Positions 34,263 to 47,624 of a stretch of 64,000 nucleotides of DNA are shown in pieces (positions within the stretch are counted from its first letter, which is position 1; every line of letters begins with the position of its first letter). The stretch is from Crossaster papposus (taxonomy: Eukaryota > Echinodermata > Asteroidea > Velatida > Solasteridae), in NCBI GenBank assembly GCA_037893245.1, contig JBAIAA010000893.1, forward strand, positions 310,001 through 374,000, written 5' to 3'. The notes beneath the pieces were generated by a model. That model saw only the letters and a program-made list of their open reading frames with translations, ran no database searches and was not told the origin of the DNA. Position numbers and translations under genes: made by a program.

Positions 34263-35170
34263 ACGGTCATACGTCAACGAATTCGCTGTTCATTAGATGC
34301 TAATGAGCTTTGACGTCACGCTCCTTTTTACAAAAGCAGCATTGACTCGCGCAAAAAAGGGCTACAAAAATGCTATTTTTCTCGGAAATACGTGCGTAAA
34401 AAAAAATATATTGACATATTCCTGTTTTATTAGACATCGTTCTTCTGAATAGGACTTCAATATAAGAAAATTCGAAAACCGTTAGAGTAGGTCTTTATTT
34501 TGGCTAAATAGATGATATTCTGAAACTGAGTGCTAATTGCACATTGCATTAAAATAAGGCTTTAACTAAAATTCATTACCAAACTATCCAGATTAACCGC
34601 TATAGACTAAACGCGTTAGGAAGGAGCCGGAGGGTAATGTTTTGTATCGCCTGGACAAAATAACAAGGGTAAACATCCTGTGCGTTCATCGTGGCTGAAA
34701 CACAAAACTTAGAGGCGTGAGTTAAGCTAATCCCAAAATACTAAGTTATTCCCTCCGTTGGAACGCTCTAATCCACCCGCGGTGGCGTAACCTACGCTTC
34801 CAAAAAGTGGGTTGCGCCAAAGATAACGATCTCCCCCGCTGCGATGAGCCTTGAAGCGCCGTTGGAACGCAACTGACCTGCAACTTTAATCACATTGACG
34901 GTGACCCACGCGCAAAATTGCAACAACGTGGAACATTTTGTCTTAAAAAACACGCTTCTTTTTTTGTTATGTTAAAACGCTTGTTATATTTCTGCTGTCC
35001 GTGTATTATGTTTGATTACTTACAATTGCTTTTATCGGAAGCAAAACTCCGCTTTTTTGCCCCAATATGCCCCGATAAATCAACAAAGCTTTGCGTGCTG
35101 GTATACGGTGCGGTGCGGTACGGTGATGGGTGCCAGAAAGCCATGTGCTCGCCCCATGCAAAGCATGCAT
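34263..35170. other. Non-repetitive stretch, no gene recognised
   Basis: AT-rich sequence between the LTR-like copy and the next MITE. A Cys-rich short open frame at 34918-35199 lacks a credible start or splice context. Confidence 0.4.
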
Positions 35171-35175
35171 ACACT

Positions 35176-35373
35176 CTACAAACTGTGTTTAGCGAGTAAA
35201 CACTTTTCTTGCTATCAGTTTGTAAACATGTTTAAATGCTAAACATGTTTAGCATGAGGACGGATTGTGTTTAGCCATTGAACGTTGATGTTTAGATGCG
35301 TGCGTTTATCTTCTGAAAGAAAGTGTTTAGAAAAGTGTTTAGAAAAGTGTTTACTCGCTAAACACAGTTTTTG
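35176..35373. mobile_element. About 198-bp MITE with 30-bp TIRs
   Basis: AAACTGTGTTTAGCGAGTAA at the left and TTACTCGCTAAACACAGTTT at the right are perfect reverse complements. The interior repeats TGTTTAG and AACATGTTTA words. Confidence 0.75.
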
Positions 35374-35476
35374 CATTGTAATGCAGAGAGCATTGTTGAC
35401 TGGCTTCCGCCTCACGCTTTAATGGACAAAGTTAAGGATCGGAACCAGTCCATGCCGACATGCATGTGTTTTCCCG

Positions 35477-35752
35477 TTACACGAACTGGTCGACTTTTAC
35501 ATCGTAAGACGTAAAAATGACCGGCAAACAAACGTCGATGAAGAAAGTCATTTCCTGCAGGTTAATTCTCAGATCATGGTCACCCTTTTTGTGCTTGTAT
35601 ATCTGTTTTAATATCTTTATATCGAGGTAGTAACGCTCAGCCTTGAGCGATACAGCGACGTAGCGTGTTTCTTCAAAGTTTTCTACCGCGGCATGTTTCC
35701 TGCATTCAGTTTGTTGCACTTGTGGTAGTGTGTTGGTCAGCTCGGCGTCCAT
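35477..35752 (-). CDS. Unidentified 91-residue minus-strand open frame
   Basis: ATG at 35752 has a reasonable context (CACACGATGG). The product starts MDAELTNTLPQVQQTE and continues with RYVAVSLKAERYYLDI and a charged stretch. It looks more protein-like than most short frames here. The pattern faintly recalls PC4-type coactivator or single-strand DNA-binding domains (YxDI...L), but this is weak. It lies downstream of the THAP fragment on the same strand and could be an exon of the same locus or part of a transposon. Confidence 0.3.
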   Translation of the reverse strand: MDAELTNTLPQVQQTECRKHAAVENFEETRYVAVSLKAERYYLDIKILKQIYKHKKGDHDLRINLQEMTFFIDVCLPVIFTSYDVKVDQFV

Positions 35753-36299
35753 CGTGTGAAAGATTTAGGCCTACATTATCCGTTGTTTTCAAAAAGTTAT
35801 CAACCTTTAACCTTTATCATGCTTTTTACAATAACTCGGGCAGTTTTGTTGTCACTGGTGAGGTTCAGTTTTGATAGCTTTTGAGACGGATGCAAATTAA
35901 ATCTTCCCGCAAGATCAGCGATTAGCAAGCAGTATAGGCTGTAGTGCCGTGCCGCGCGCTTTTGTTACCGGAAGGTCGATTAATGCAGTTGGCGTTGCTT
36001 AAAGATGGACTACAACGGAATAATGATAAAGGCTTTGTTGCCTTTTTTTGTTCGAGAAATGTATAATGATTACTATTATATCATTAGTATTCAATAAAAC
36101 TTGTTCCTTCATGCAAAAAAAACCCAAAATTGATCGGCGTTCTACGACCCAGAAAAACTCGGTTTCAGCAAAAGCCCTTAACTCATGAATAATTCATACT
36201 TTGTGTGTGACGTACTACCCATGACGATTTACTCGGGTCGATCGTGTGCGTGCATTTTTACCGTACAATGCAATGCGGAATAACAGCGGACAAGCTAGG

Positions 36300-36725
36300 C
36301 TATATTTTGGTACAACTATTTTCGACCGAAAAACAGCGAAAAATGTCCGATAGCAGCGAGTATTGGGAAGACCACAGTAGAGATGAGGAAGAGGCATTTC
36401 GTGGAGGTACTTCTGAGGACAGTGATGGCAGCTCTAGCGATGAGGGGAGCTCACCAGACGAGAGAGAAGGCGATGACTCTGCGGCCACGGCAGACCCGGC
36501 GGTTGCCGATGACTCGGCCGACGTAGAAGCAGTAGGCCTGGTGGTAGTACTAGTACGAATTCTCTCGATGTTTGGCGCTTTCAATGTGGGGATCGATCCA
36601 GGCTTCAAACGAAACTTTGTTGTCAATCCCAGTGAATTTTTCAAAGCACTTGAAGGTTCAACACAGTCCTCTGAAAAATGTGCTGAACAAATCAAAGGCC
36701 TACTTCTTGCCGAGAAGGTCAGACA
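36300..36725 (-). CDS. THAP-type zinc finger, C-terminal half (partial gene)
   Basis: The minus strand reads SARSRPLICSAHFSEDC, then LGLTTKFRLKPGSIPTL, then a Ser/Thr-rich low-complexity tail ending at a stop at 36300. ICSxHFxxDC followed by LKPxxxPT is the second half of the C2CH THAP DNA-binding domain, containing its Cys-His pair. The first half (CxxxxC and the Trp segment) should be in an upstream exon at higher coordinates, which I could not find. THAP domains occur in transcription regulators and in P-element-like transposases, so the locus may be a host gene or a domesticated or decayed transposon. The acidic open frame on the opposite strand is the shadow of this exon. Confidence 0.6.
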   Translation of the reverse strand, partial: CLTFSARSRPLICSAHFSEDCVEPSSALKNSLGLTTKFRLKPGSIPTLKAPNIERIRTSTTTRPTASTSAESSATAGSAVAAESSPSLSSGELPSSLELPSLSSEVPPRNASSSSLLWSSQYSLLSDIFRCFSVENSCTKI

Positions 36726-37284
36726 TGTCAGAAGGTGAAATCCTTTCGTGTAATATTTACGAACTTCACCCATTCCTTTGATAACGCAGGATCCCGCGGA
36801 AATTGCACAAAATGAATCTCTGGATTCTTCGAACAATTTCTCGTGCATCCACCAACAACACATGAAGTTGGCATTATTGTAGCTGATAGTGATACACTAT
36901 AAAAATAAGATTCGTAAAAACTTCATGCCCTGCATGAAAACGCATACATAATACACACGGAATAACATGGCGTTTTTTGTTTACTCTCGGTTGCTCATGG
37001 GTAGTACGTCATCACTTTTCGCTGGTTTACAAGTCCGCTGGTACTATATCGTGGATTTCATTGTGGTTTTCAGTGGATCTTTGCCGGGAACCAGTACAGG
37101 GCGGGACATTTCAAAATCGAAGAATCGAGGTCTAATTTTTTCGGTCAAATTGCAACAAAATTATTTAGAGAAAAACATGACCGTAACAATAAAGTGTTAC
37201 CTGAACACAACATAAACAAGGTCCGATAATAAATTTAATGTGTGAGTTTTCGTTGTAGTCCATCTTTAACCTCGGTGGAATAAG

Positions 37285-37666
37285 TTAAAGGTAGGATACA
37301 CCATTGGTAATTGCTTGAATTATCATTAATGGGTAGATTTGGGGTGTTGTATTTCATGGTAAATATCATTTAACTGACCTGTCCGAAGTTTTACAACCAT
37401 GGATGCCGAGAAAAGCACGAAAAACAGCGTTTGTTTTCAACCAGCATTGGGCAGTTATTCTTATGTTATCTTTTTTTCGCGATCGATCCGGCGATCGCGA
37501 TTTTTTTTTATAAAATTATATTTTTTTGGAATAATTACAGGATATCTAGCGCAATTATTTTGCTGGATGACTAGAATCATTATTTACTTTCAAATGAGTA
37601 AGATATTTCTTAATAATTCGGTAGTAAATATTTTTGAATTCTGCAAATGGTGTATACTACCCTTAA
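37285..37666. mobile_element. TTAA-flanked MITE, copy 2
   Basis: The left end is TTAA-AGGTAGGATACACCATT and the right end AATGGTGTATACTACCC-TTAA. It is more diverged than the 30967 and 58595 copies. Confidence 0.75.
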
Positions 37667-37889
37667 GCTATTTTTACCGCGCAGTGCCGGCGTAACTATT
37701 TCATAACGCAAGCATATTTTAGATTAAGAATTTCTTATTTATTGGCCTAAAGGCTAATTGCTTTTGTATGAACTTACGCCTTCGTCTGAACATCTGTCTT
37801 ATTTCTCCATGGTCTGAACACCTCTGAAATACACTTAAAAAAAGTCCCGGGTCAGATTTGATCCTGATCAGGGTTGCACGGGCTCAATC

Positions 37890-39316
37890 ATGTGATCAAT
37901 CACAGTGCAACATTTCAGGTCCGACCAGTTGTCGCCATTTTGCCCGACATAAATTACTTTAGCATGCTTTACCGTACACTCAATGTTGATTTTACGTATT
38001 ACTCAATTGTACACTCCGATTCCAGCGCTTCTGTGGAGAACACAACGAAACTTTAATAGATGTATGAAAACTATCAATTAATTTCTGTTCATGCTTAGAA
38101 AATTAATTTGTCAATTTTGTCCAAACGACGAGGCAGATGGCAGGCTGGTAATGGTTGTTCTTTCGTGAATTATCTCCATTGAATACTGAATTATTAATCA
38201 TAATGGTACAATTTTATGTTTGGCCTTTTGACATTATTTTATCTGTCACTGACTGCACTTAAAGTTGTAGCATTTAACATTTGTCAGTTTGAAGCAGCAA
38301 CAGTTTTCAAAAATCCAACTGACCTGACGAAGTTTGAGCTCTGCGAATGCTGCATATATTCCTAGAAAATAACATTTATAAGAATTCGACTTGATACTAA
38401 CTACATGTAATTATGAAATTTTCCAAAAATGCATCTCTGAGACGCATCTTTGGACTTCTTGTTATTATTTCTTTAAAATGACAGCATATCAGAAGGAATA
38501 ATTTCACAGGGAGTCTTTAATTCTTGACATCATGTAAGATGATAAACATTAATTTGGCTGGTTACATTTTGGATAGTTGCAAACAGTATATACGTTCCCT
38601 TTATTAGATGCGACGATTGAAGGTTACGCGTAGGTTTCTGAGTAGCGAACACGAGCTCTTCAATAATTCATTCGCGGCCTTGCGCGCTTCAGTGAATAAA
38701 ACAATTATGGAGCAGCGAAATTTTTCCATTCATTGCCAAACAAAAAACAAAACAAAAACAGGTATAGCTCGGTACCTTTGTATGTATTCCTAGAAATAAT
38801 AATAATGTTAAAGCGAGCGCTGGTTCCCAATTGACTCCATTGGAATAATGAATGGAAACCTGTTCATACCATTCCAATCATTATAATGAAAAAACGTGTA
38901 GGCCTACTAATGAAATTGACTTCACTGAAATTAACTTCCAACTTTAACTTAATGAACTTGTTTTAATTTGTTTTGCAGGTATACTTTGTTTTATGTAATC
39001 GCTCTAGGTGATTTTACTATTAAAATGCATCAAATAATGTGCCCTAAATTCAGTGGCGGCACCAGACTCCGAGGAAATTTTGATTCTAAATGCCCTGTGG
39101 TTCAATCCGAGGCATTTCCTGGCCACTTTTCCCTGGCTTTTTGAGCTGAAAATGCATTGAAACTTTTCCAACGCTGCAACCACGCCACTATGTTGTTTTT
39201 TAACACAAGGATAACAAACCTTTATAATAAGCAGTGGAGACCAAGATCACTTAATACCTATTATACTCGGCACGGGTGGACTATCAAACAAGAACTATCC
39301 AATCAGAGCACGAAGC
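37890..39316. repeat. Duplicated block B, copy at 38 kb
   Basis: A fragment of R2 (CAATCACAGTGCAACATTTC) is followed by sequence matching 21618-23052, 46060-47472 and 62373-63550. It stops at GAGCACGAAGC, where the LTR-like element begins, whereas the 23-kb and 47-kb copies continue into the C1 and C2 promoters. Confidence 0.85.
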
Positions 39317-41274
39317 TGAGGAATCGGTTTTAACTCGCAAGGTGTGTGGGTTTGGTGTGGTACAATCAATGAACGTGAATTCCAGGTATTTGGAACTTAG
39401 CAATATTATTTATTTTGGGTCCGTATTATTCGTCTTGTAAAGAGAGCAGTATGTTGGGTTTCAACTGTGTTTGTTTACTGCTTGGTGTTTTGATTGTTAC
39501 GGTCCGGTGGTTTATGGCTGGGTTGCTGATTGGAATTGGCGTTTTTGCGTTCGCATTTGCCAGAGAAGAGGTTTGATATTTGTCGGCTAAGGGATCTCAT
39601 TGTTACTTTTTTTCGGTTTATTTCTTGCCATGGCTTTCCTATGCGGAAATTGTATATGAATATAATGAATATATTCGGATTGTGGGGCACATTGTAAGCA
39701 AGAAAAACCGTTTGGTTTGTTTTGGTTGATGAGATGTTTAGGAGGGATGTTTCCCTGGTTTTGTTGGTATTCTCTGGGGTGTATATGTACGGTTTGCGTA
39801 CGTAGGATGGGTAGCGTGCAAGAAGGCTTGGCCCGGTGTATGATACCGTGTTGTGATTGGTCATCGTATTGGCCAATGGGTGCTCGGATGCGGTAGTGCG
39901 GAAAACAGAGCCTGGGTTGTGGACTCATGTTGTGATTTTGGGCTAAAAGTGTGTTTGTTTTTTATATGGAAAAGCCATTATTTCTATGTTCTTCTCGTGG
40001 AAAATAGTTTAATGATGTATGGGCTTTTAGAGATTATTGTCCTCTTTCTTTTGATAGTTGTTTAAGAAAGAAACATATCGTCTAACCGTGTGCGGTATTG
40101 GAAAAACATGTTTTATTTTAGTTTGTTTGAAAAAGAAACATATAGTTTAACCGTGTGCGGTATTTGGAAAGTTATGTTTTGGTTGGCCCTTTGTTTGTGA
40201 GTCATAGCGGCTATGGTGGCTGGTTTTGTTTCAAATGTTACGTTGTAGTGTAATTTAGGTGGAGTATTCCCGTCTGCGGGTTATTTGTGTTCCAAATTAC
40301 AAATTTCCTGATGTGCGTTCAGGTCTTTTTTTGTTTAAACAAACGAGATGGGGTTTCCATGTTAGGATATTTCTGCTGGTGGTTTTCCGAGTGCGAATGT
40401 GTGTGGTATATCGATGTCATGTGACGTCTTATGTGTGGTAGACTTATTTTTGCCAAGTCTGTGGTTGTACATGAGCTCTTGCACCACAAAACGACCGAGG
40501 GGCGAGACACAAATGAGAACAAAGGAAACAGAAGCCCCTCGGTCGGCGGTATGAATGGAAAAAATTGGTCCTCGATCGACGGTGCAAGCGCAAAGCAATG
40601 GGGATTGGGTATCGTACATAGGAATAAAGGAAGACACAATATCGAGCCTCGATCGTTATGTGGTTCACGACTATATGTACTTAGAGCAGAGAAGGAAACA
40701 ACCTGAAGATACCATGGTTGTTAATCAAGGGGGGTATTCACGGGCAGCTTGCGTGGACCATCGACCCACGATACTCCTGGGTGGAGCAAGGAGTATAATA
40801 TGTTTGGTTAAGAGAATGATGGCGCTTTCCCATCCAGTGACATTTCTCTCTGTGTGACTTGTATGGCTTAATTAAGCGTGTATTAGTCTACGCCCGTTAT
40901 GCCCGAAATAAATGGAATGGGCGAACACGAAAGACTAGATGACCGTTGTTGGTATAAGATAAATCAAATGTGATTTTATTTGGGGGTGCGAGGAGAGAAT
41001 TGTATTCGCAAATTATCTTGTGTTAGCAATAGCATGCTTTCGTGTCTTTACTGTTATGACACTTGTCAGTTGCAGGTAGGTGATTCCATGGTGAGGAATC
41101 GGTTTTAACTCGCAAGGTGTGTGGGTTTGGTGTGGTACAATCAATGAACGTGAATTCCAGGTATTTGGAACTTAGCCATATTATTTATTTTGGGTCCGTA
41201 TTATTCCTCTTGTAAAGAGAGCAGTATGTTGGGTTTTAACTGTGTTTGTTTACAGCTTGGTGTTTTAATTGTTA
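39317..41274. mobile_element. LTR-like element copy 2, complete
   Basis: Two 183-bp direct repeats (39317-39499 and 41092-41274; TGAGGAATCGG...AATTGTTA) flank 1592 bp of internal sequence. The internal sequence has no gag, pol or transposase, and I could not identify a convincing primer-binding site or polypurine tract. No matching target duplication is visible. It could be a non-autonomous LTR element (TRIM/LARD type) or a tandemly amplified repeat. Confidence 0.65.
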
Positions 41275-41790
41275 GATTTTGTAAATGAATGGTTCGAGTG
41301 TGCCTAGTATTTCTAACAATGTATTTTTTGCATGCGTTACTACGAGTTCTTGGCAACAAACGTAGATTAATTTTACGTCTCTGTCCCAACGCGAGTTGAA
41401 ATAATAGTCTGAACAAATCGCATTCTGTTTGGCCCAAACCCCGGGTGTAATCGCAATTACAAGCACAAATGCTGCGTTCCAATCGCGTCGTTTTTATCGT
41501 GTTCACCGTGAATTTCTCCACGTTCACGAGTAGGTTGCATTCCAAACGCTACACACCACGACGCACGCGCACAGTCGAGGTAGTCGTGCGGTAAGGACAT
41601 TCTTTATCGCGCAAGAACTTGTACGTAAACCAACACGCATGCGCGAGTATTTCATTCGTGAAGTCATGAACATGGAGAAAATAATTCCACCTCGAGTTCA
41701 CCACTGGTGAACACGAGTTACGAGGCGATTAGAACGCCATTATACGACTCGTGAACCCGTGAACACGATAAACACGACGCACAGTCAGTC
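41275..41790. repeat. R1 repeat plus truncated TIR element
   Basis: R1 (41275-41465) is followed by the left end of the element seen complete at 61092-61421 (CTGCGTTCCAATCGCGTCG). The right end is lost after CACGATAAACACGACGC. Confidence 0.7.
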
Positions 41791-43329
41791 CGCAGCGCAC
41801 TGAAAAGCCGTTCCTTTTATGTGCGATTTATGCATGGCACTTTGTGCGTGACCTCGTTTTTGAATACTTAATGAGCTGGCGACAACGCCTGGAATTTGGT
41901 CCGAAACATCCGTTTTATTCACTGGCTGTCAATATTATGTATATTTTCTTTTGGATAAGGAAACATTTTGTTATATTATCAAATCAGATTGGAAATTATA
42001 TGACATTTAGAGGGTGAAATTTATAACGTAAAAAAAGCTCCCGAACCAACAAATTGACCTTTAAAAAAAGACGAATTTTGTCCACCTTCTGGCAGCGGCC
42101 ACAACCCAATTTCACACTGATGTTAAAGATAATTTCATATTCTATCACAAAACTGTAGATTTGGGGTTGATTTTAACTTAGTCCAGTCAGGGCGCAGAAA
42201 ATTATAACGTTCTCAATAAATTAACAAACGGAACATCCCGCCATGACAGTCCATAGTCTTCCTGCGCCCTCATTGGTCGAAAATGACGTCATTGAAAAAG
42301 GCTTCGTGGTAACGTGTAGTTCATGCACATTTCAATACGCAGTTTTTTGTGTATTTTTTTAATTGTAAGCTCAAGCGAAAAGGATTCTGCCAATCAGTAT
42401 TTTGTTTAATCTTTTTAACAGTGGACTGATTAAAAAATAATAATATTGCCTGCGTAATACAATGTATACAGCCAAATATACACAAAAAAAGCAACAAATG
42501 AAGTCGTTGTTTAAAATTTATATCTGTATTGTGAGGTTTGTTTATAAAAGAAACTGCACTTTTTATTTAAAACGTGCATGTTATTGCTTACATTAATATA
42601 CCCTGTTGATGTTATACGACTTGAATACATTTGTTAAATTAAACCCTGAAATTGTAAAAACTTATTTTAATTACATCATCATGTACATGTACACAAATAC
42701 AGATTGAAGAAATGACCAAAATTAGGGTTGATAATGAGATAATAAATGTTTAGCAATTAGGCAAAACATTAACAAAAATATGGCCAACATTCAAATTAAA
42801 ATAATGACAACATAGTGAAGATGATAATTACCATCATCTTTGGCATAATGTTCAATGTGCAAACCATTAAGATTTATTATAAAAGTAAATAAAGTTTTTT
42901 GTATCTTTGCTTGATGTTTTTGGCATAGTTTCTTTGTCATTAAATTATTGTAAATATTAAATTACAATGTATACCCGCTTCTAACATTGCAAAAACAAAT
43001 GATTTTAAATAAGACATAAATTTAGTAATATAGATGTTAATGCACATAAATTATATCACTGAATAGAAATAATACAATCTGCATTCATAAAGTAATATGC
43101 TGTTTGTGTCAAATTTACATTGTAGCTCAAAACTTTGTTGGCATAGTTTTTGGCATTAAGTCCTAGATGATTTGACAAACTGACCCGACTCGACCAGACT
43201 CGGTTTCGATCTGTTTCAGTTGCACTGTGTTTGCACAACACTGACACAAAGTCATGTAAATTATTTAAAACACTAAAATACAAAAACATTTAAATCTGCA
43301 TGTACAAAGCACGTGCTGCATATCCACCA

Positions 43330-43675
43330 CCAGTACATTTAAATCTTCAACTATTTTCAACACTTCTTTGGAAACCCAACTCTAGATTATTTGTCCCAAC
43401 ATGAATCATTACAAATACAATATGTCAGGCACAGTTGTGCGGTTGATGTCATGCTGATGAAGCAGATACTTTCTAAGGCCAGAAATTGTAGTACCGCGAC
43501 GAGTCACTACCTGCAAATCAACCAACTTTAGTAGTGATGTTCTCTTTGAGATACTTTGTGAGAGAATATCCAAGAACAAGAGCTTTGCCTGCGCCTTCTG
43601 TAGAGGTTCCCGACATGCTGGCAATGCAGCTGCGATGGCTGCGGTGGGCATGGCCATGGTGGTGGACGGCATCAC
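43330..43675 (-). pseudogene. Decayed SGNH-hydrolase-like fragment, second copy
   Basis: Near-identical duplicate of 18880-19225 with the same frameshift between PDIL and HVGTNNL, so decay predates the segmental duplication. Confidence 0.45.
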
Positions 43676-44522
43676 TACTACCTAGTATAAGAAACATATT
43701 GGAAGACAGAAATATGAACTATGAAGTTTAGCACAATAATAGCAGTAACTATTATTATTAAACAATTTGTTATAATTTTGAACAAAAACATAGGCCTAAG
43801 TCGTTTTTATACATGAAAGAAAAATCAATTTTGTATGCATGACATGAAGGCAGAAACCTAACTTTATCATATAAATAAGCCACACAATTAAAACAAAACA
43901 ATTAATTTTGTTTCTGTTGGCAATCACCATCTATGCAATCACCATCTAGTGCATATGCACATGTAGGCCTACATTTTGTACATGTACATGCACCCCTGTA
44001 CTGCATAACACACGCTCTGCGTATGTACAAGCCGAAAGACATGGCCGAAAAAGTTGAAATCGCGCGCACGAAAATCGTCGCAAAATACATGAAAAACATT
44101 TCGCCACAGGCTAAATTGTATATCAAACGAAAGATCATTGCTTCCTTTATCGATGTGTAGTAATCATTTTTGGCAATATTTGTTAGTCCAGTCAGGGCGC
44201 AGAAACTAAACACACGACAACAAATTTCCTTAAAATCATACCATAACTTCGAGTTAACAAAATTCTGCCAAAAACATACTGAATCTCGTCATATTTTATA
44301 TCTTTCGATTCAGAAAATCGTTCGCTTTCCACTTACCACGCCATCTTGGAGAATCACTGCTTCGTTTGCAACGTGTAGCTCGTGAAAACAAAGCGGTCGA
44401 ACTCTCGCAATTACTCGCGTAAATCTCGTGGCCGATTTGCGACGCCGGCCCTGCAAATAAAGTTCGGGATATGACCTCATTAACGCGGGCGCTGCGGACT
44501 GACTGGATTGGAACGCAGCATT

Positions 44523-44910
44523 AATTGTTTTTAAGGAATACAGTGATCCAGGAGGCCACGCCCCTTTAAAAACTGACCAATCACAGTGCACAATTTCAGG
44601 TCCGACAAATCATGGCCATTTTGTCCGACATAAATTGAATATCCGACACAATTCTGAAACAGCAGACAAGCAATGCTAACCGTCAGCAGCCGATCATTTG
44701 CGAACAAAAACGTGTTCGTGTTTTCTTTAAAAGTTGCGCGTTTATTTCATACTCAATTCAACTCAAAATAAAAGTCTTATAACTTCAGTGTTTTACGCAT
44801 GGATGACCTGTCACAGAAGCCTTTCTTCAGAACTGGTATGGTTTCTATGGTTACATGATAGAGCAGGGAGTCTATTCTTTTAGTGTGATTTATTGATGGC
44901 TTTGTTGAAG
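44523..44910. repeat. R2 repeat, copy 3
   Basis: Duplicate of the 20079 block, part of segmental duplication copy 2. Confidence 0.85.
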
Positions 44911-46016
44911 GTTGAACGCTGTGTACGTTTTAAATGTACTTGACAGCAGGCGCAGGATTATTTTTCATAATTTTTTATTTTTTTTAATTCAATAAAGTGT
45001 TTCTGTTTTGACTATGCAACTAATACAAGATGTCAACTAATACGAGATCACAACATCGCCTCGGGTCATTAGTCCAGGCCCATGAGCCGGTTTTAGCATG
45101 ATTACGGACTCATTGTATTGCGATGCTCAATTAGTGACGATTATGATATTTAGGAGAGTGACCGGTCACCGTGGTTGTACGGTTTTAACCTACCAAACTT
45201 GACTTCAGCGAGTACGTAGTGCGAAGCCAATTACCATACGGCGTGTGGTCTGGGGCCCGGCATGTGGTCCCAGTTAAATAATCCTGTCTGTAAATAGAAA
45301 AAAAATGAAGGCCGTTATATATATATACCTAGCATTTTACGGTTTCTCTGTATTTTTGCCCAAATAAATTGGTATGTTATTAACGATTACAACATTTTTA
45401 AATTTTTTTAACAAAAGAATATGTGATTACATTTTACACATTAACAGTTAAATGAAATAACAGAAAGTATTGGCAATTGTGTTGTCAGCGATTTTTGGGT
45501 AAAATTACACATTATTTTCTTACTGTGCAGAGTTGAATGGTTTGCGTCATACGCCGTTCCCCTGATAGGCCATCAGCCGGGGGGGGGGGGGGGGGGTCAC
45601 ACAAATACCTCCCCTAAAAAGGGCAATAATAATCGAGAAATTGTGGAAAATCCTGCTTCAAACCCAATTATTTTTTTCCATGGATACGTTATAAAAGGAT
45701 GTAGCAGTGATATACTGAATTTTTGAAAAAATCTGTCTGTGAACCCCATGCGTTTTATTGTGTTGTTTTCGAACGAAAATGGCAGAAAATGACATCTCCC
45801 CAAACAATTTCCGTGTAGATCGTGCATGTGTACCTGGCTTTGCGGACGTTGGATAAATCACTGAATTCGGGGAGCGATGCACGGAGCAAATTTGTACGTG
45901 TTTCAATGGTGCGCTTCGAGGTAGCGAACTATACGTATTTACTGTGTGAGATGTGCGACTAATGAGCGTGGAAGTATGAATGAGATACATTTCAACGTTG
46001 GCGGCGCACTTTGTTG

Positions 46017-46041
46017 CCCCCCCCCCCCCCCCCCCCCCCCC
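46017..46041. repeat. Poly-C run (25 C)
   Basis: Longest C run in the window. The orthologous run at 21584-21596 is 13 C, so the length has changed since duplication. Confidence 0.9.
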
Positions 46042-47624
46042 TCCGCCCCCCTCCCCCCTGCGTACACTCAATGTTGATTTTACGTATATTTCAATTGCAC
46101 ACTCTGATTCCAGCGCTTCTGTGGAGGACACAACGAAACTTTAATAGATTTATGAAAACTATCAATTCATTTTTTTTCCATGCTTATACATTTAATTTGT
46201 CAATTTTGTCCAAACGACAAGGCAGATGGCAGGCTGGTAATGGCTGTTTTTGTGTGAATTATCTCCATTGAATACTGAATTATAAATCGTAATGGTACAA
46301 TTTTATGTTTGGCCTTTTGACATTATTTTATCTGTCACTGACTGCACTTAAAGTTGTAGCATTTAACATTTGTCAGTTTGAAGCAGCAACAGTTTTTAAA
46401 AATCTAACTAACCTGACGAAGTTTGAGCTCAGCGAATGCTGCATATATTCCAAGAAAATGACATTTATAAGAATTCGACTTGATACTAACTACATGTACA
46501 TCTCGGAGACGCATCTTTGGACTTCTTTTGATTATTTCTTCAAAATGACAGCATATCAGAAGGAATAATTTCACAGGGAGTCTTTAATTCTTGACATCAT
46601 GTAAGCTGATAAACAATAATTTTGCTGGTTACATTTTGGATAGTTGCAAATAGTATATAGTACGTTCCCTATATTAGATGCGACGATTGAAGGTTACGCG
46701 TAGGTTTACGAGTAGCGAACGCCATCTCTTCAATCATTCATTCGCGGCCTTGCGCGCTTCAGTGAATAAAACAATTATGGAGCAGCGAAATTGTTCGATC
46801 AATTGCCAAACAAAAAACAAAACAAAAACTGGTATAGCTCAGTTCCTTTGTATGTATTCCTAGAAATAATAACAATTTTGAATCTACGCGCTGGTTCCCA
46901 ATTGACTCCATTGGAATAATGAATGGAACCTGTTCATACCATTCCAATCATATAATAAAGAACATGTACTAACATCAATGAAATTCGGGTCAGTCCTTCA
47001 AATAAGATGAGTTCCAAAGTGTGACATTTGTGTATGTTGCGGTTATACATGAACGATTGAATTTCTCCTCCAAGACTGTGTCACTGAAATTAAATTCCAA
47101 CTTTAACTTAATAAACTTGTTTTAATTTGTTTTCTAGGTATACTTTGTTTTATGTAATTGCTCTAGGTGATTTTACTATTAAAAGGCATCAAATAATGAG
47201 CCCTAAATTCCGTGGCGGCACCAGACTCCGGTGAAATATTGATTCTAGATGCCCTGTGGTTCAATCCGAGGCATTTCCTGGCCACTTTTCCCTGGCTTTT
47301 TGAGCTGAAAATGCATTGAAACGTTTTCGACGCTGCAACCACGCCGCTATGGTTTTTTTAACACAAGGATAACAAACCTTTATAATAAGCAGTGTAGACC
47401 AAGATCACTTAATACCTATTATACTCGGCACGGGTGGACTATCAAACAAGAACTATCCAATCAGAGCACGAAGCTCATCAGCGTTTCACAGCGCCGCGCT
47501 CAGCGCCTACCTAGCCTATAGTCGGTGGCCCGCTGTATGTAGCTCTCTAGAGGCGATTAGGCGTAATTTTTGTAGGCCGTATGATTATTTCATCAACGGA
47601 TTTTCGATCGTTACATCGACGAGA

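Noticed and set aside
36244..36738. 164-residue acidic plus-strand frame
   Set aside because: It is the antisense of the THAP/Ser-rich exon. The minus strand carries the recognisable zinc-finger motif.
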